Below the pieces are notes generated by a model. That model was not told the DNA's origin. It saw only the letters and a list, made by a program, of their open reading frames with translations, and did not search any database. Below are positions 25,825 through 36,200 of a stretch of DNA of 64,000 bases, piece by piece. Source of the DNA: Pseudarthrobacter chlorophenolicus A6 (lineage in GTDB: Bacteria; Actinomycetota; Actinomycetes; Actinomycetales; Micrococcaceae); assembly GCF_000022025.1 (NCBI RefSeq), contig NC_011886.1, forward strand, positions 1,932,980 through 1,996,979. Direction: 5' to 3'. The first letter of the stretch is position 1. Each line of letters starts with the position of its first letter. The position numbers were made by a program, and so were the translations under genes.

Positions 25825-26691
25825 GTGAGTTTGGAATCAGCAGGACCTGGTGCGGAGCAGTCCGGGCGAAGCGGCCGGTTAAGCCGGGAAGGCGGCGGCC
25901 CCCTGCATGCCCAGATCCGGGACATTCTGCACCGCCAAATCGTTGATCTTGCCCTTCCTCCGGGATCGTCCTTGCCCACTGAGGAAGAACTCCAGCGGCA
26001 GTTCGGGGTGTCGCGGAGTGTCGTACGCCAGTCCCTGGCGGGCCTGTCTGACCTGGGCCTTATCAGGCGCCAGCGCGGCCGCGGGAGTGTTGTGGCAGCA
26101 ACACCGGTACTGCGCCGGCACGTGCAACAGGCCGGTGGATTGGACGAACAGGCGGCAGCACACGGCCAGCGCCTGCGCACGCATGTCGTCGCCATCGAAC
26201 CGTCACCGCCTCCACAGGCCGGGACAGAGGCCCTCAACACCGCCAACACGTGGAAGATCGAACGAGTCCGCTACCTCGATGACCTGCCCGTTGCTTTCAT
26301 GCGCACGTGGGTTCCGCGGGACTTTTTCCCCCACTTCACTGCAGAGCTGCTCGAAGACACGTCGCTCCTGGGGCTCATGCGGGACCATGGCTACCACCCG
26401 GCCGGCGGCCCACGGCAGGTGCAGGCCGTATCGTCCGACGCGGACCTGGCACGGGTACTTCATATCAGCGCGCGTGAGCCGGTGCTCCTCCTCCAGGGCG
26501 TCACGCGGGACGCCCTGGGGCACGGCCTCGAATGGTTCAACGTCTGGCACAGCCCAAACACTGTCTTTGACGTTGATGCCCAGGTCACCAGCCAACCCGG
26601 ACGCGTGTCGCAGGAACACATACGGCGCCTGCGGAACCTGACGCAGCAACTCGAATCAGAGCTTGCCGATCTCGAACGTGGTCCGCAGTAG
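25825..26691 (+). CDS. GntR/HutC-family regulator with UTRA domain
   Basis: A 288-residue regulator. N-terminal GntR winged helix at about 20-90 (GPLHAQIRDILHRQI, GSSLPTEEELQRQFGVSRSVVRQSL, GLIRRQRGRGSVV) and a C-terminal UTRA ligand domain at about 110-265 (KIERVRYLDDLPVAFMRTWV, LHISAREPVLLL, GLEWFNVWHSPN). GTG 25825 has AGAGGAG five bases upstream; the frame is open further upstream but runs through the operator. Divergent to the RuBisCO-like-protein operon and almost certainly its regulator. The UTRA domain fits a small sugar-acid or sugar-phosphate ligand. Confidence 0.88.
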   Translation: MSLESAGPGAEQSGRSGRLSREGGGPLHAQIRDILHRQIVDLALPPGSSLPTEEELQRQFGVSRSVVRQSLAGLSDLGLIRRQRGRGSVVAATPVLRRHVQQAGGLDEQAAAHGQRLRTHVVAIEPSPPPQAGTEALNTANTWKIERVRYLDDLPVAFMRTWVPRDFFPHFTAELLEDTSLLGLMRDHGYHPAGGPRQVQAVSSDADLARVLHISAREPVLLLQGVTRDALGHGLEWFNVWHSPNTVFDVDAQVTSQPGRVSQEHIRRLRNLTQQLESELADLERGPQ

Positions 26692-26818
26692 GCCCTGGCC
26701 CGCTCTTCCGACCCCACTTCTCCAGAACGTGGGTCAGGACCCATCCACTCCTTGACCCGCCATGCCTAGAATGGCGCCAAGGCTTGAGTCCGCATCACTG
26801 TCAGGAAGGATCACCACC

Positions 26819-27396
26819 GTGAGCCATGAAAACGTAACGCCGGCAGCCACCACCGCCGCCAGGACCCTGTTCCGCGCGGCGCTTGGCGGCGTGCTTGTCG
26901 CTCACGGGTCGCAGAAGCTGTTCGGGTGGTTTGGGGTGGCGGCATCGAGGAAACCAGCAAAGGCATGGATGCCATGGGCTTCCGGCCGGCCAAGGCCAGT
27001 GCCATGCTGGCTGGCCTGGGTGAGGCTGGGGCGGGAGTGGCGCTTGCCCTTGGCTTTGCCACCCCTGCGGCGGGGGCCGCCGCGGCCACCACCATGGGAG
27101 TTGCGGCCAGCGTGCACGCACCCAACGGCTTTTTTGCCATGGACGGTGGCCTGGAATATCCGGCCGTCCTTGGGCTCGCAGCCACGTCCTTCGCCATTGG
27201 GGGACCGGGGCGGGTGTCCCTGGATGCGCTGACCGGGCACGTCCTGGACAGGCCGTGGATGCGGGCAGTCGCTGTTACGGCAATACCCGTAGCCATCGGC
27301 GTCCAGATTTACCGCCGCCGGCAGGCGCTTGCTGCAAACCCCGCCCCGGCGTCAGGCGGTGCCCCGGAGAACGACGGGGCGCCAGAGACTGCATAA
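26819..27396 (+). pseudogene. DoxX-family membrane protein, one frameshift
   Basis: A DoxX-family protein of the YphA/oxidoreductase-linked membrane type. The start frame, GTG 26819 after AGGAAGG, reads to LFGWFGV; the next frame continues GGGIEETSKGMDAMGFRPAKASAML and runs to the stop at 27396. One missing G in the run at about 26930-26935 restores 192 residues with helices near 20-40, 65-85, 90-110 and a last one before a basic tail (IYRRRQ). The C-terminal 20 residues are Pro/Gly/Ala-rich. The frameshift may be a sequencing error; see the finding on homopolymer frameshifts. Confidence 0.75.
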
Positions 27397-27411
27397 GCCG
27401 GCAGCCTCCGG

Positions 27412-28161
27412 TCAGGCTCCCCGCACGGGTGGCAGTAAATCGGCCAAGGACAGCCCGGAGAGCGACGCGGGCCCGGCCACGGAGAGGGCCGCGGCGTACC
27501 CCGGAGGGGCAGGAAGGAAAACCGCACTCAGTCCGTGCACCTGCGGGTGGGCAGGGCTGTCAGCGCGGAGGGTGGGGAAATTGTCGTCGTCGGCTGGATC
27601 GCCGGCCAAATGGACATCGGCCGGAGGTACGCTGAGGCCGAGCCCGGCCGCCTTGAGTACTGCTTCCTTAGCAACCCAAAGGCGGAGCCGTGCGGGTATG
27701 TCACCGGGGGCAAGCGCCTCACGTTCGGCCGCGGACGCCGCGTAGTGGTCGAATCCGTGGTGCAGGGTGTCGGGTATGTGCTCGATATCCGCGCCTACCG
27801 GGGCGCCCTCGGGCCCTGCGGCCACCATCACGGCGCCCTTGCTCCGGGACAGGCTGAGGCTGGCCCCCGCAACGGCCGGTTTGCCGTGCCCGGTGCTCCC
27901 GCAGCCGGCGCACCGCCGGGTGACTTCCAGCTTCGGCGCTTCGGCGAACCCGCCCCCCAGCCGGTGCGCAGCAATCAACCGGAACAAGGCATGGGAGGCC
28001 AGATAGTCCAGGCGGTCTTCGGGGCGGGCAAAGCGCCGGGCGGATTGTGCTTCGGCAGGGGAGAGGCAGGCCGTCAAACCTCCAATCGGTACGCAGGCAG
28101 CCTCAAGAACTGCGGAAGAAACAGTGAGGTAAACCGTGCCGTCACCAGGGTGGCTGTTCAT
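27412..28161 (-). CDS. 4'-phosphopantetheinyl transferase (Sfp type)
   Basis: A 249-residue Sfp/EntD-type phosphopantetheinyl transferase, which activates carrier proteins by adding the CoA-derived arm. Magnesium and CoA-binding residues are visible: D125 and E127 in VGADIEHI, and K165-E166 in LWVAKEAVLKAAG. LSLSRSKGAVMVA is the usual preceding strand. It is the last gene of the NRPS operon, starting inside the last codons of the ABC permease (four-base overlap once the permease frameshift is corrected). It is the obvious enzyme for priming the three carrier domains of the adjacent NRPS. Confidence 0.92.
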   Translation of the reverse strand: MNSHPGDGTVYLTVSSAVLEAACVPIGGLTACLSPAEAQSARRFARPEDRLDYLASHALFRLIAAHRLGGGFAEAPKLEVTRRCAGCGSTGHGKPAVAGASLSLSRSKGAVMVAAGPEGAPVGADIEHIPDTLHHGFDHYAASAAEREALAPGDIPARLRLWVAKEAVLKAAGLGLSVPPADVHLAGDPADDDNFPTLRADSPAHPQVHGLSAVFLPAPPGYAAALSVAGPASLSGLSLADLLPPVRGA

Positions 28162-28957
28162 CGCCGGCTGATGCGCCGGTATTGGGTGATGGCCAGTGGC
28201 GCGAATACCGCAATGATCCCGACGCTGCAGAGTACTGAGTAGAGTACCGCGTTATCCGCCGCCCAGCCGCCCGGAACGCCGAAGCCGGCGGGGCCGCGTT
28301 CCCGAAGAGCTCGCGTGCCGCAGTGGCGACGGCGGTCACGGGGTTCCATTCGGCTATGGTCCGCAGCGGACCGGGCAGGGAGTCCACTGAGACAAATGCC
28401 CCGGAGATGAAAGTGACGGGGAACAGCCACACGAGGCCCAGGCTCTGCGCTACTTCGACGCTGCGGGCGGTCAGCGCGATCACGGCGCCGATCCAGGACA
28501 CCGCGAAGGCGAAGAGCAGCAGCAGGGCCAACGCCGCAAGGGCGGGGCCGGGGCCATTGGTGATCCGCCAACCGATGGCCAGCCCGCACAGCATAGTGGC
28601 CGCAACGGACAACACGCTGGTGGCGAGGTCCGAGGTGGTGCGGCCCAGGATGACAGCTCCACGGGACATCGGCAGGGACCGGAATCTGTCAATCAGCCCC
28701 AGCTGAAGGTCCTTGGCGAGGTACACGGCCGTGAAGGACGCGTTGAAGGTGAGTGTCTGTGCCAGGATTCCGCCGATCAGGAAGCTCCGGTACTGGTCGC
28801 CGCCAAGGGTGCCGCCGAACACGAAGCCGAGCAGCAGCACGAACATGATGGGCTGCACAAGGCCGGTCACCAGGGCACCGGGTGTCCGGAGGACGTTGAG
28901 GAGGTTGCGGCGGGCAATGACCGAGCTGTCCCTTGCGGCTGCGGTAATGGCGGTCAT
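28158..28957 (-). pseudogene. ABC-2 exporter permease of the NRPS locus, one frameshift
   Basis: An ABC-2 type permease of the daunorubicin-resistance (DrrB) group: NLLNVLRTPGALVTGLVQP, GGDQYRSFLIGGILAQTLTF, DRFRSLPMSRGAVILGRT, then FPVTFISGAFVSVDSLPGP and WNPVTAVATAARELFGN. At about 28294 one G is missing from a run. The other frame then gives GPAGFGVPGG and a final helix (SVLCSVGIIAVFAPLAI) with a basic end RRISRR. Corrected, it is 266 residues with six helices, and its stop overlaps the PPTase start in ATGA. That neat overlap argues the frameshift is an error or very recent. With its ATPase partner it probably exports the peptide. Confidence 0.78.
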
Positions 28958-29931
28958 GCGGCGACCCCCTCTGTTTCGGCATCGGTCACTGAGTCTGCGG
29001 TGGCGTGGCCGGTCAGTCTTAGGAACACATCGTCCAGGGTGGGCCTGCGGAGCGAGGCCTCTTCCACTGGCAGGGCCTGGGCGTCCAGTTCGGTCAGGAT
29101 GCGCACCAGGGTGCGGTGGCCCTGCGGGGCGGCGATGGACACGCCCAGGTTCTGCGGATCCAGCTCGGGCCGGACATCCGGGCCGGCGGCGGCGTGGAGC
29201 ACGGCGGCTGCGGCCGGCAGGTCGGCAGCATGGCGCATGACGACGCCGATGCGTTCAGTTCCGGCGTTTTGCTTCAGTTCCGCCGCCGTCCCCTCGGCGA
29301 TGACCCTGCCGTGGTTGATGACGGCGATGTTGTCAGCCAACCGGTCCGCTTCCTCCAAGTACTGGGTGGTCAGGAGCACTGTGGTGCCGTCGGCCACCAG
29401 CCGGGAGACGACGTCCCAGGTGTCCAGGCGGCCGCGCGGATCCAACCCTGTGGTGGGTTCGTCGAGGACAACCACCTTCGGCCGGGCCACAATGGCACCC
29501 GCGAGGTCAAGGCGGCGCCTCATTCCGCCGGAAAACGTTCCGGACCGTTTGGTTGCCACATCCGTGAGCCGGAAATTCTCAAGCAGCTCCGACGCCCTCG
29601 CGGAGGCCGTACGCCGGTTCATGCCGTACAGGCGGCCCACCATGTGCAGGTTTTCGAAGGCGGTGAGCTTTTCGTCCACGGCCGCGTACTGCCCGGACAG
29701 GCCCAGGTTTCGCCGGACCAGGTCCGGGGCTGCCAGTACGGAGTGCCCTGCCACCCGGGCGTCCCCGCTGTCCGGAGCCAGCAGCGTGGTGAGGATCTTG
29801 ACGGTGGTGGTCTTCCCGGAACCGTTCGGCCCCAGGAGCCCGAGGACGGTTCCTTCCCCCGCCTTCAGGGTCAACCCGTCGAGGGCCTTGAAGCTGCCGA
29901 AGCTCTTGCTGACGTTCTCTACGCGGATCAC
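28954..29931 (-). CDS. ABC exporter ATPase of the NRPS locus (DrrA type)
   Basis: A 325-residue ATP-binding subunit of an ABC-2 exporter. Walker A GPNGSGKTTT at about residue 36, signature FSGGMRRRLDLA, Walker B VVVLDEPTTGLD, switch His region LTTQYLEEAD. The C-terminal ~110 residues are the DrrA-type extension ending with RRPTLDDVFLRLTGH. It overlaps the MbtH stop at its start and the permease start at its stop, both ATGA junctions. Together with the permease it most likely exports the nonribosomal peptide. Confidence 0.93.
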   Translation of the reverse strand: MIRVENVSKSFGSFKALDGLTLKAGEGTVLGLLGPNGSGKTTTVKILTTLLAPDSGDARVAGHSVLAAPDLVRRNLGLSGQYAAVDEKLTAFENLHMVGRLYGMNRRTASARASELLENFRLTDVATKRSGTFSGGMRRRLDLAGAIVARPKVVVLDEPTTGLDPRGRLDTWDVVSRLVADGTTVLLTTQYLEEADRLADNIAVINHGRVIAEGTAAELKQNAGTERIGVVMRHAADLPAAAAVLHAAAGPDVRPELDPQNLGVSIAAPQGHRTLVRILTELDAQALPVEEASLRRPTLDDVFLRLTGHATADSVTDAETEGVAA

Positions 29932-30140
29932 TGCGAAGCGGCGAGCTCGGAAACCTTGCGCGGAGCCATGTCCGTCCAGGTCCGCGACACGTAGTCAAGG
30001 CACGCTTCCCGGTTGTCGGGGCCGAACATGGTCACCCAGCCCTCGGGTACGGCGGCGAAGGCTGGCCAGAGGGAGTGCTGCTGGTACTCGTTGACCAGTA
30101 CGGAGAAGGTTGCGGACTTGTCATCGAACGGGTTCGTCAT
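29928..30140 (-). CDS. MbtH-family NRPS partner protein
   Basis: A 70-residue MbtH-like protein, the small partner that binds and activates adenylation domains. The conserved N-E-x-x-Q-x-S-L-W-P, VPEGW and the paired Trp residues in LDYVSRTWTDMAPRKV are all present. It begins 64 bases after the NRPS stop and overlaps the ABC ATPase gene by four bases. Its presence suggests that at least one of the three adenylation domains needs an MbtH partner. Confidence 0.95.
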   Translation of the reverse strand: MTNPFDDKSATFSVLVNEYQQHSLWPAFAAVPEGWVTMFGPDNREACLDYVSRTWTDMAPRKVSELAASQ

Positions 30141-30204
30141 TATGACCTTTCCTGGCGTTTTTGGTGGTGTGTGGGGGCCCCAGGCGTCACAGGAGCATCA
30201 TCTG

Positions 30205-33200
30205 TTATTCGGTTCCGCCGCCCAGGCGGATGGCCAAGGCAGGCATGATTGTCCTGAGAGCCCGGTCACTGAGCAGCTGGGAGTGCCGCTCGCCAACAGG
30301 AACATCGGTGATGGCCCCGGTGACGAACGGGGACCAGGAAGCGCTGCCCGGAGTACCCGGCGGGACCTGCTCCGTGGCGCGGAAGAACAGCAGGTCACCG
30401 GTGAAGAGTTGGGGCCGTTCGTCCCTGATCAGGCGTGCCAGGATCGGGAAGTTCCGGGCCATGGCCTCCACCGAATCTGTGGGGACCGTTCCTACCGGGT
30501 TGTGGTTGGCGCGCAGGATCTCCTGGGCGCGGTGCACGTCCACGCCTGCCAGGTCTTCCCCGGTGAGGTCGTAGCCCTGCGCTTCCAGGTAGCTCGCCCA
30601 CAGCGCCTGGTCTTCGCCGGGCGCGGTGTTTCCTTCCTGGTTGTCCGGGAAGGCGTCCAGGATGGCCAGGAAAGCCACCTCGTGGCCGCGTTCCTGCAGC
30701 CTGGTGGCCAGCCGGTGGGCCAGATAGCCGCCAAATGACCAACCCAGCAGATGGTACGGCCCTTCGGGCTGGACGCTGCGGATCCGGGCAATGTAGTCAT
30801 CGGCCAGTTCCGTCAGGGTTGCCGCCTCCACCTGAGAAGTCCGCCCCGGTTCCATGCCCGGCATCTGCAGCCCGATCAGGGGGCGCTCGGGGTCCAGTTG
30901 CCCCAGCATGGAAGCAAATCCCCAGCCGATGCCCGACGCCGGGTGCACGGCAAACAGCGGCGCTTTGGACCCGGCTGTCCGTAGGGGAAGCACCTGCCGC
31001 AGGCTGTCCGCGACGCTGGCGCGCGAGCCGTTGGCTGCTTCCAGCAGCAGCCCTTCCACGGTGGGTGCCCGGAAGAGCGACTGGACCTGCAGGTCCGTGC
31101 CCAGGGCAGCGTTGACCTTGGCGACCAGCGGCTGCGCCAGGAATGAGTGGCCGCCCAGTTCGAAGAACGATTCGTCCACGCCAACCCGGTCAAGGGTGAG
31201 CACCTCGGCGAAGATGCCGGCCACCGTCTTCTCCTGCGGGGACCGGGGCGCACGGCCCCCGGAGCGTCCCGCGGTGGAGGCGTCGGGGAGCGCGTTGGCA
31301 TCCACCTTGCCGTGGGGCGTCAGCGGCACCTCCGGGATCACCATGACCACTGAGGGAACCATATAGTCCGGCAGTGCCGCCTGCGCATGGCGGCGCACGG
31401 CGTCGGGCAGGTCTTCCGCGGCGTCACCTGACGCGACGACGTAACCCGCCAGCCGCGCTGCGCTGCCTTCACCGACTGCCCGGACCACTGCGGCCCGGAC
31501 GCCCGGGGCAGCCCTCAGGACCGACTCCACTTCGCCAGGTTCCACCCGGAAACCACGGATCTTCAGCTGCCCGTCGTTGCGGCCGGCGAAGACAAGCCGC
31601 CCGTCCGGGTGGCGGTACACCACGTCACCGGTCCGGTACATCCGTTCGCCGCCGCCGTGGAAAGGATCCGGCACGAACCGTTCAGCGGTAAGGTCGGGAC
31701 GTCCGCGGTAGCCCCGCGCCAACTGCGCCCCTGCGATATACAGTTCACCGGCTGCGCCGGGCAGGGCGTGCTGCAACCGGTCATCCAGGACGTAGAGCCG
31801 GGTACGGGCCGTGGGCCGGCCCAACACGGGGGCATCACTGTCGGCCACCGAAGCCACCACGGTGTCCACCGTGGCTTCGGTGGGGCCGTAGAGGTTCCAG
31901 GCCCGGACGCCGGCAAGCGCCGCCACGGACGTCCACAGGCCGGCGTCGAACGCTTCACCGCCCAAGGCCAGGCTGAAGGCTTCCCGACCGCGCGGGTGGT
32001 TGGCCAGGTGGGCGGCGAACCCGGGTTCGGCCAGGAGTTGGTGCAGGTAACCCGGAGTTGTCTCCCAGGCACTGATGCCTTGGCGGACGAAGTACCCGGC
32101 GAGGGCCGATGGGTCCCGGCGGAGGTCGTCGGAGAGCAGGTGCAGTTCATGCCCGGCCGCCAGCCAGAGGATGGGATCCCACGATGCATCGAAGCCGACG
32201 CCCGTTGTGTGGGCCACCTTCCGCCTGCTGATGCCGGCAAGCAGCGTCTCCCGGTGGGAGGCCAGCAGCGCTGCCAGGGCACCGTGGCTGACCTCCACGC
32301 CCTTCGGCCGGCCGGTGGAGCCCGAGGTGAACATCACCGACGCAAGCTCACGCGGGTCCCTGGCGCGGTTTGGCATTGGCACCTGCGCAGTGCTGTGGGC
32401 CAGGTCTTCGATCAGGAGCAGGCGGGGTTCAAGATCCAGCCCCGCCAGGATGCCGGAGAGCCTGGGCGCCACGGCGGAGCTGGTGAGCACTGCCTCGGGA
32501 GCGGCATCTTCGAGGATAGCGGCCACGCGGTTGTCCGGATACGCGGTATCGATGGGATTGTAGGCGCTGCCCGCCAGCAATACGCCGAGGAGGCCCTCGA
32601 CCGTGCCGGCGGACCTGGGCAGCATGACGGACACCAGGCCGCCGCCCGCGCCGGCTGCGGTGAGCCCGGCGGCGACACGTTCGGCAGACGCCTCAAGGTC
32701 GGCGAAACTGAGCGAACCGGCGTCGGACACAAGGGCCACGGCGTCAGGCGTGGCACGGACTGCCGCAGCGAACGCCGCCGGGATGTCCTGGTCCGCATGC
32801 CCCGGGGCTTGTCCGGGTGCCGGCCCGGCACCCAGGGCTGCAGTTCCGGCGTGGGAGCCCGACGTCGCCGCAACCAGGTCACGGGCCTCGTGCTCTTCCA
32901 GCAGCGGCAGCGCCGACAAGGGCACGTCCGGAGCGGAAGCGGCCAGGTCCAGCAACCGGGTGAAACCGGCCGCCAGGCGCTGGGCGGTGGCTGATTCGAA
33001 CATGGCGGAGTTGTAATCCAGCGTTCCGGCAAGGCCCCCTTCGGCGTCCGGCCGAAGCGTGAAGGACAGATCGAACTTGGCTTCTCCAGTACCAGCCTCC
33101 GGCTCGGGAACCACGGTGACGCCGGGAAGCTGGGGGACCGCCGGCACGTCACTGTCCACCGTGAGCATGGTCTGGAACAGGGGATGCCGGCCCAGTTCGC

Positions 33201-36200
33201 GCTCCGGTGCCACTGCTTCCACGAGGCGTTCGAAAGGCACATCGTCATGGTCGAAGGCATCCAGGATGCTGGCCCTGGACCGGTCCAGCAGGGTGCGCAG
33301 GCCAGGATCGCCGGCGGCGTTGACGCGCAGCGGCAGGGTGTTCACGAAGAAGCCCACCATCGGGGCGAGCAGCGGATCGGCGCGGCCCGCTGTGGGCGAT
33401 CCGATCACCAGGTCCTCACCGGCGCCGGTCCGGAGCAGGTAGCCGGCAAGGCCGGCGTGCAGTGCCATGAACAGGCTGGCGTTCGACGACGACGCGAGGG
33501 TTGAGAGCGCCGCCACACTTTCAGGGGACACGCGGAAGCCCACCTGTCCCCCCGGTTGGCGTGCGGTGCGGGGCCGCTGGTGATCAGCGGGCAGCATCAA
33601 CTCGGGCGGGAGCCCGGCGAGGGCGTGCCGCCAGTGGCCAACCTTTTCCGCCAGGGCAGGACCGGCCAGTTGCTGCCGCTGCCAGGCGCTGAAGTCGGCG
33701 TACTGCAGGGGCAGGGGAGCAAGGGCCTGCGTGGCAGGTTCTCCGTCTGCGCTTGCGAGCGCGGCTGAGTACGCAGCGGATAGGTCCCGTGCCAGCGGCG
33801 CCAGGGAGGCGCCGTCACCGGCGATGTGATGGATCACCAGGTGCAGCACCCATTGTGGTTCTGCTTCCTGTGCTGATTCTCCGGCCTCGGCATGGATCCG
33901 GATGAGTCCGGCCCGCAGCGGCACCTCGGTGCGGACATCGAAGCCGCGGCTTGCCTGCGCCTGCAGTTCCTCGCGGAGGTTGTCCTCGGATGTGGCGGTG
34001 CTGAGGGCAAGGTTCATCCAGGAAGCGTTGCCGGTGGCGAGGATGTGCTGGCCGGGGACGCCGCCGGTCTCCGGGTAGACCGTCCGGAGGACCTCATGCC
34101 GGTGGAACAGTGCCTTCACGGCGGAGGCCAGGGCCTGTTCGTCGAGGGCGCCGGTCAGCCGCACTGCCAGGGAGATGTTGTAGTCGGCAGCGCCTGGATC
34201 AAGCTGGTTCAGGAACCACATGCGTGCCTGCGCGTGGGACAGTTCCAGGTGCTCCGGCCGGGTGGCTCCGGCGGTGTCCAGCCATTCGCCGAGCGGCATG
34301 ACTTCGGCGCCGGCGGTAGCAGTGTTCGCGGCTATGCCGGGCGCGTCAGCGTTTCCCGCCTCGATGGTGCCCGTCCCGGTGTCCGCCGTTCCGGGCCGCA
34401 GCGCGGCCAGCAGCCCGGCGGGGGTGGGGGCGTCGAACAGGGTGCGCAGGGGAAGTTCCCGGCCGAAGGCAATCCGTATCCGGGCCATTAGATCGATGGC
34501 GAGCAGTGAATGCCCGCCCAGGGCGAAGAAGTCGTCGCCCATGGAGACGTTGTCCACGGCCAGGACGGCGGCAAAAGCGGCGGCCATGGCGTGCTCGTCG
34601 GGAGTATGGGGTGCTGCCCCCACCCGGGCTGTTGACACGGCGGGGGCGGGCAGGGCTTTCCGGTCCAGCTTGCCGTGCGGTGTCAGCGGAATGTCCGGGA
34701 TGGGCATGAGGATGGCCGGGACCATGTAGTCGGGCAACCGTTCCGCCGCGTGGGTCCGGATGTCCTCCGGTGCAGCCGTTCCGGTGTAGTAGGCGATCAG
34801 CCGTTGGGCCGGTTCGCCGTCGGGAAGGACCACGGCCCGGTCCACCTGATCGTGGGCCGCAAGCGCAGCCTCGATCTCACCCGGTTCCACCCGGAATCCG
34901 CGGACCTTCACCTGTTCGTCGTTGCGGGCAACGAACTCGAGCGTGCCGTCGCCGGTTCGCCGCACCAGGTCGCCGGTGCGGTACATGCGGCTGCCGTCCT
35001 TGGCGTAGGGGTTGGCCACGAACCGGGACGCTGTTTCGCCGGGGCGCTGGTGGTAGCCCCGGGCCATTCCGGGTCCGGCCAGGTACAGCTCTCCCGGGAT
35101 ACCCAGGGGTACAAGGGCCAGGTGCTGGTCCAGGACCAGGGTGCCGGTGTTGGCGATTCCCGTGCCGATGGTGGGCCGGGAACCCTGGATCCGCGCGGTG
35201 GAGGAATCCACGGTGAATTCGGTGGGCCCGTAGAAGTTCCAGGCGTCCACGCCGGGCATGCCGGACAGGGTTGCCCACAGCCCGGCCGGCACGGCTTCGC
35301 CGCCCAGCAGCAACAGCAGCGGCAGTGGCTGCCCGGTATCTGCGGCTGGAGAAGCAGGCTGCGCACCGAGGCCGAACTGCAGGAGCTGGCCAGCGTAGGT
35401 GGGGGTGGTTTCCAGGACTCCGATGGCGTGGGCACGGCAGTAGGAGGCCAGCGCCTGGGCGTTGGTGCGCACGTCGTCGGCCACAATGTGGAGTTCGGCA
35501 CCAGCCACCAGCCACAGCATGGGGTCCCAGGCCGCATCGAATCCAAGTCCGGCGATGTGGGCCACGGACACCGTGGCGCCCCGGGCTGCCTCGAACCGCG
35601 GGGTATAGAGCGTCCGGAGATGGTGGGAGTAAAGGTTTGCCAGTGCGCCGTGGGATACGGCAACACCCTTCGGCCGGCCGGTCGATCCTGAGGTGAAGAG
35701 GACGTACGCGAGGTCGTCCGGAGCGGGCCGTCGCCCGGCCAGGTCTGCATGAGCGATGCCGGTCCCCGCGGCGATCAGCATCTCCAGGGTGACTGTCCGG
35801 GCGGCCGGTACGGGGCCCGCCTGGCCCGGGCCCTCGGGTGCCGCGAGCACCAGGGCGGGGCCGCCGTCGTCGAGGATCATGGCGATCCGTTCCGCGGGAT
35901 AGGTGAGGTCCACCGGAATGTAGACCCCTCCCGCAGCAAGGACGGCCAGTGCGGCCGTGGCCACATCGGCCGTGCGGGGAAGGGCCACGGCTACCCTGTC
36001 GCCGGGCTGGACCCCCAGCGCCACCAGGCCCCTGGCCACAGACTCCACACGCTGCCGCAGCCGGCCGAAAGTGAGGCATGCGGCCGGACCGCCTGCGTCA
36101 ACCACGGCGGGCGCGGAGGGGGTCCTGGCGGCGGTGGCCAGGAAGGCATCCACGACCGTTTGACCAGTCCCGTCCCCGTAGCTGTCCGCGGAGGTGTGGG

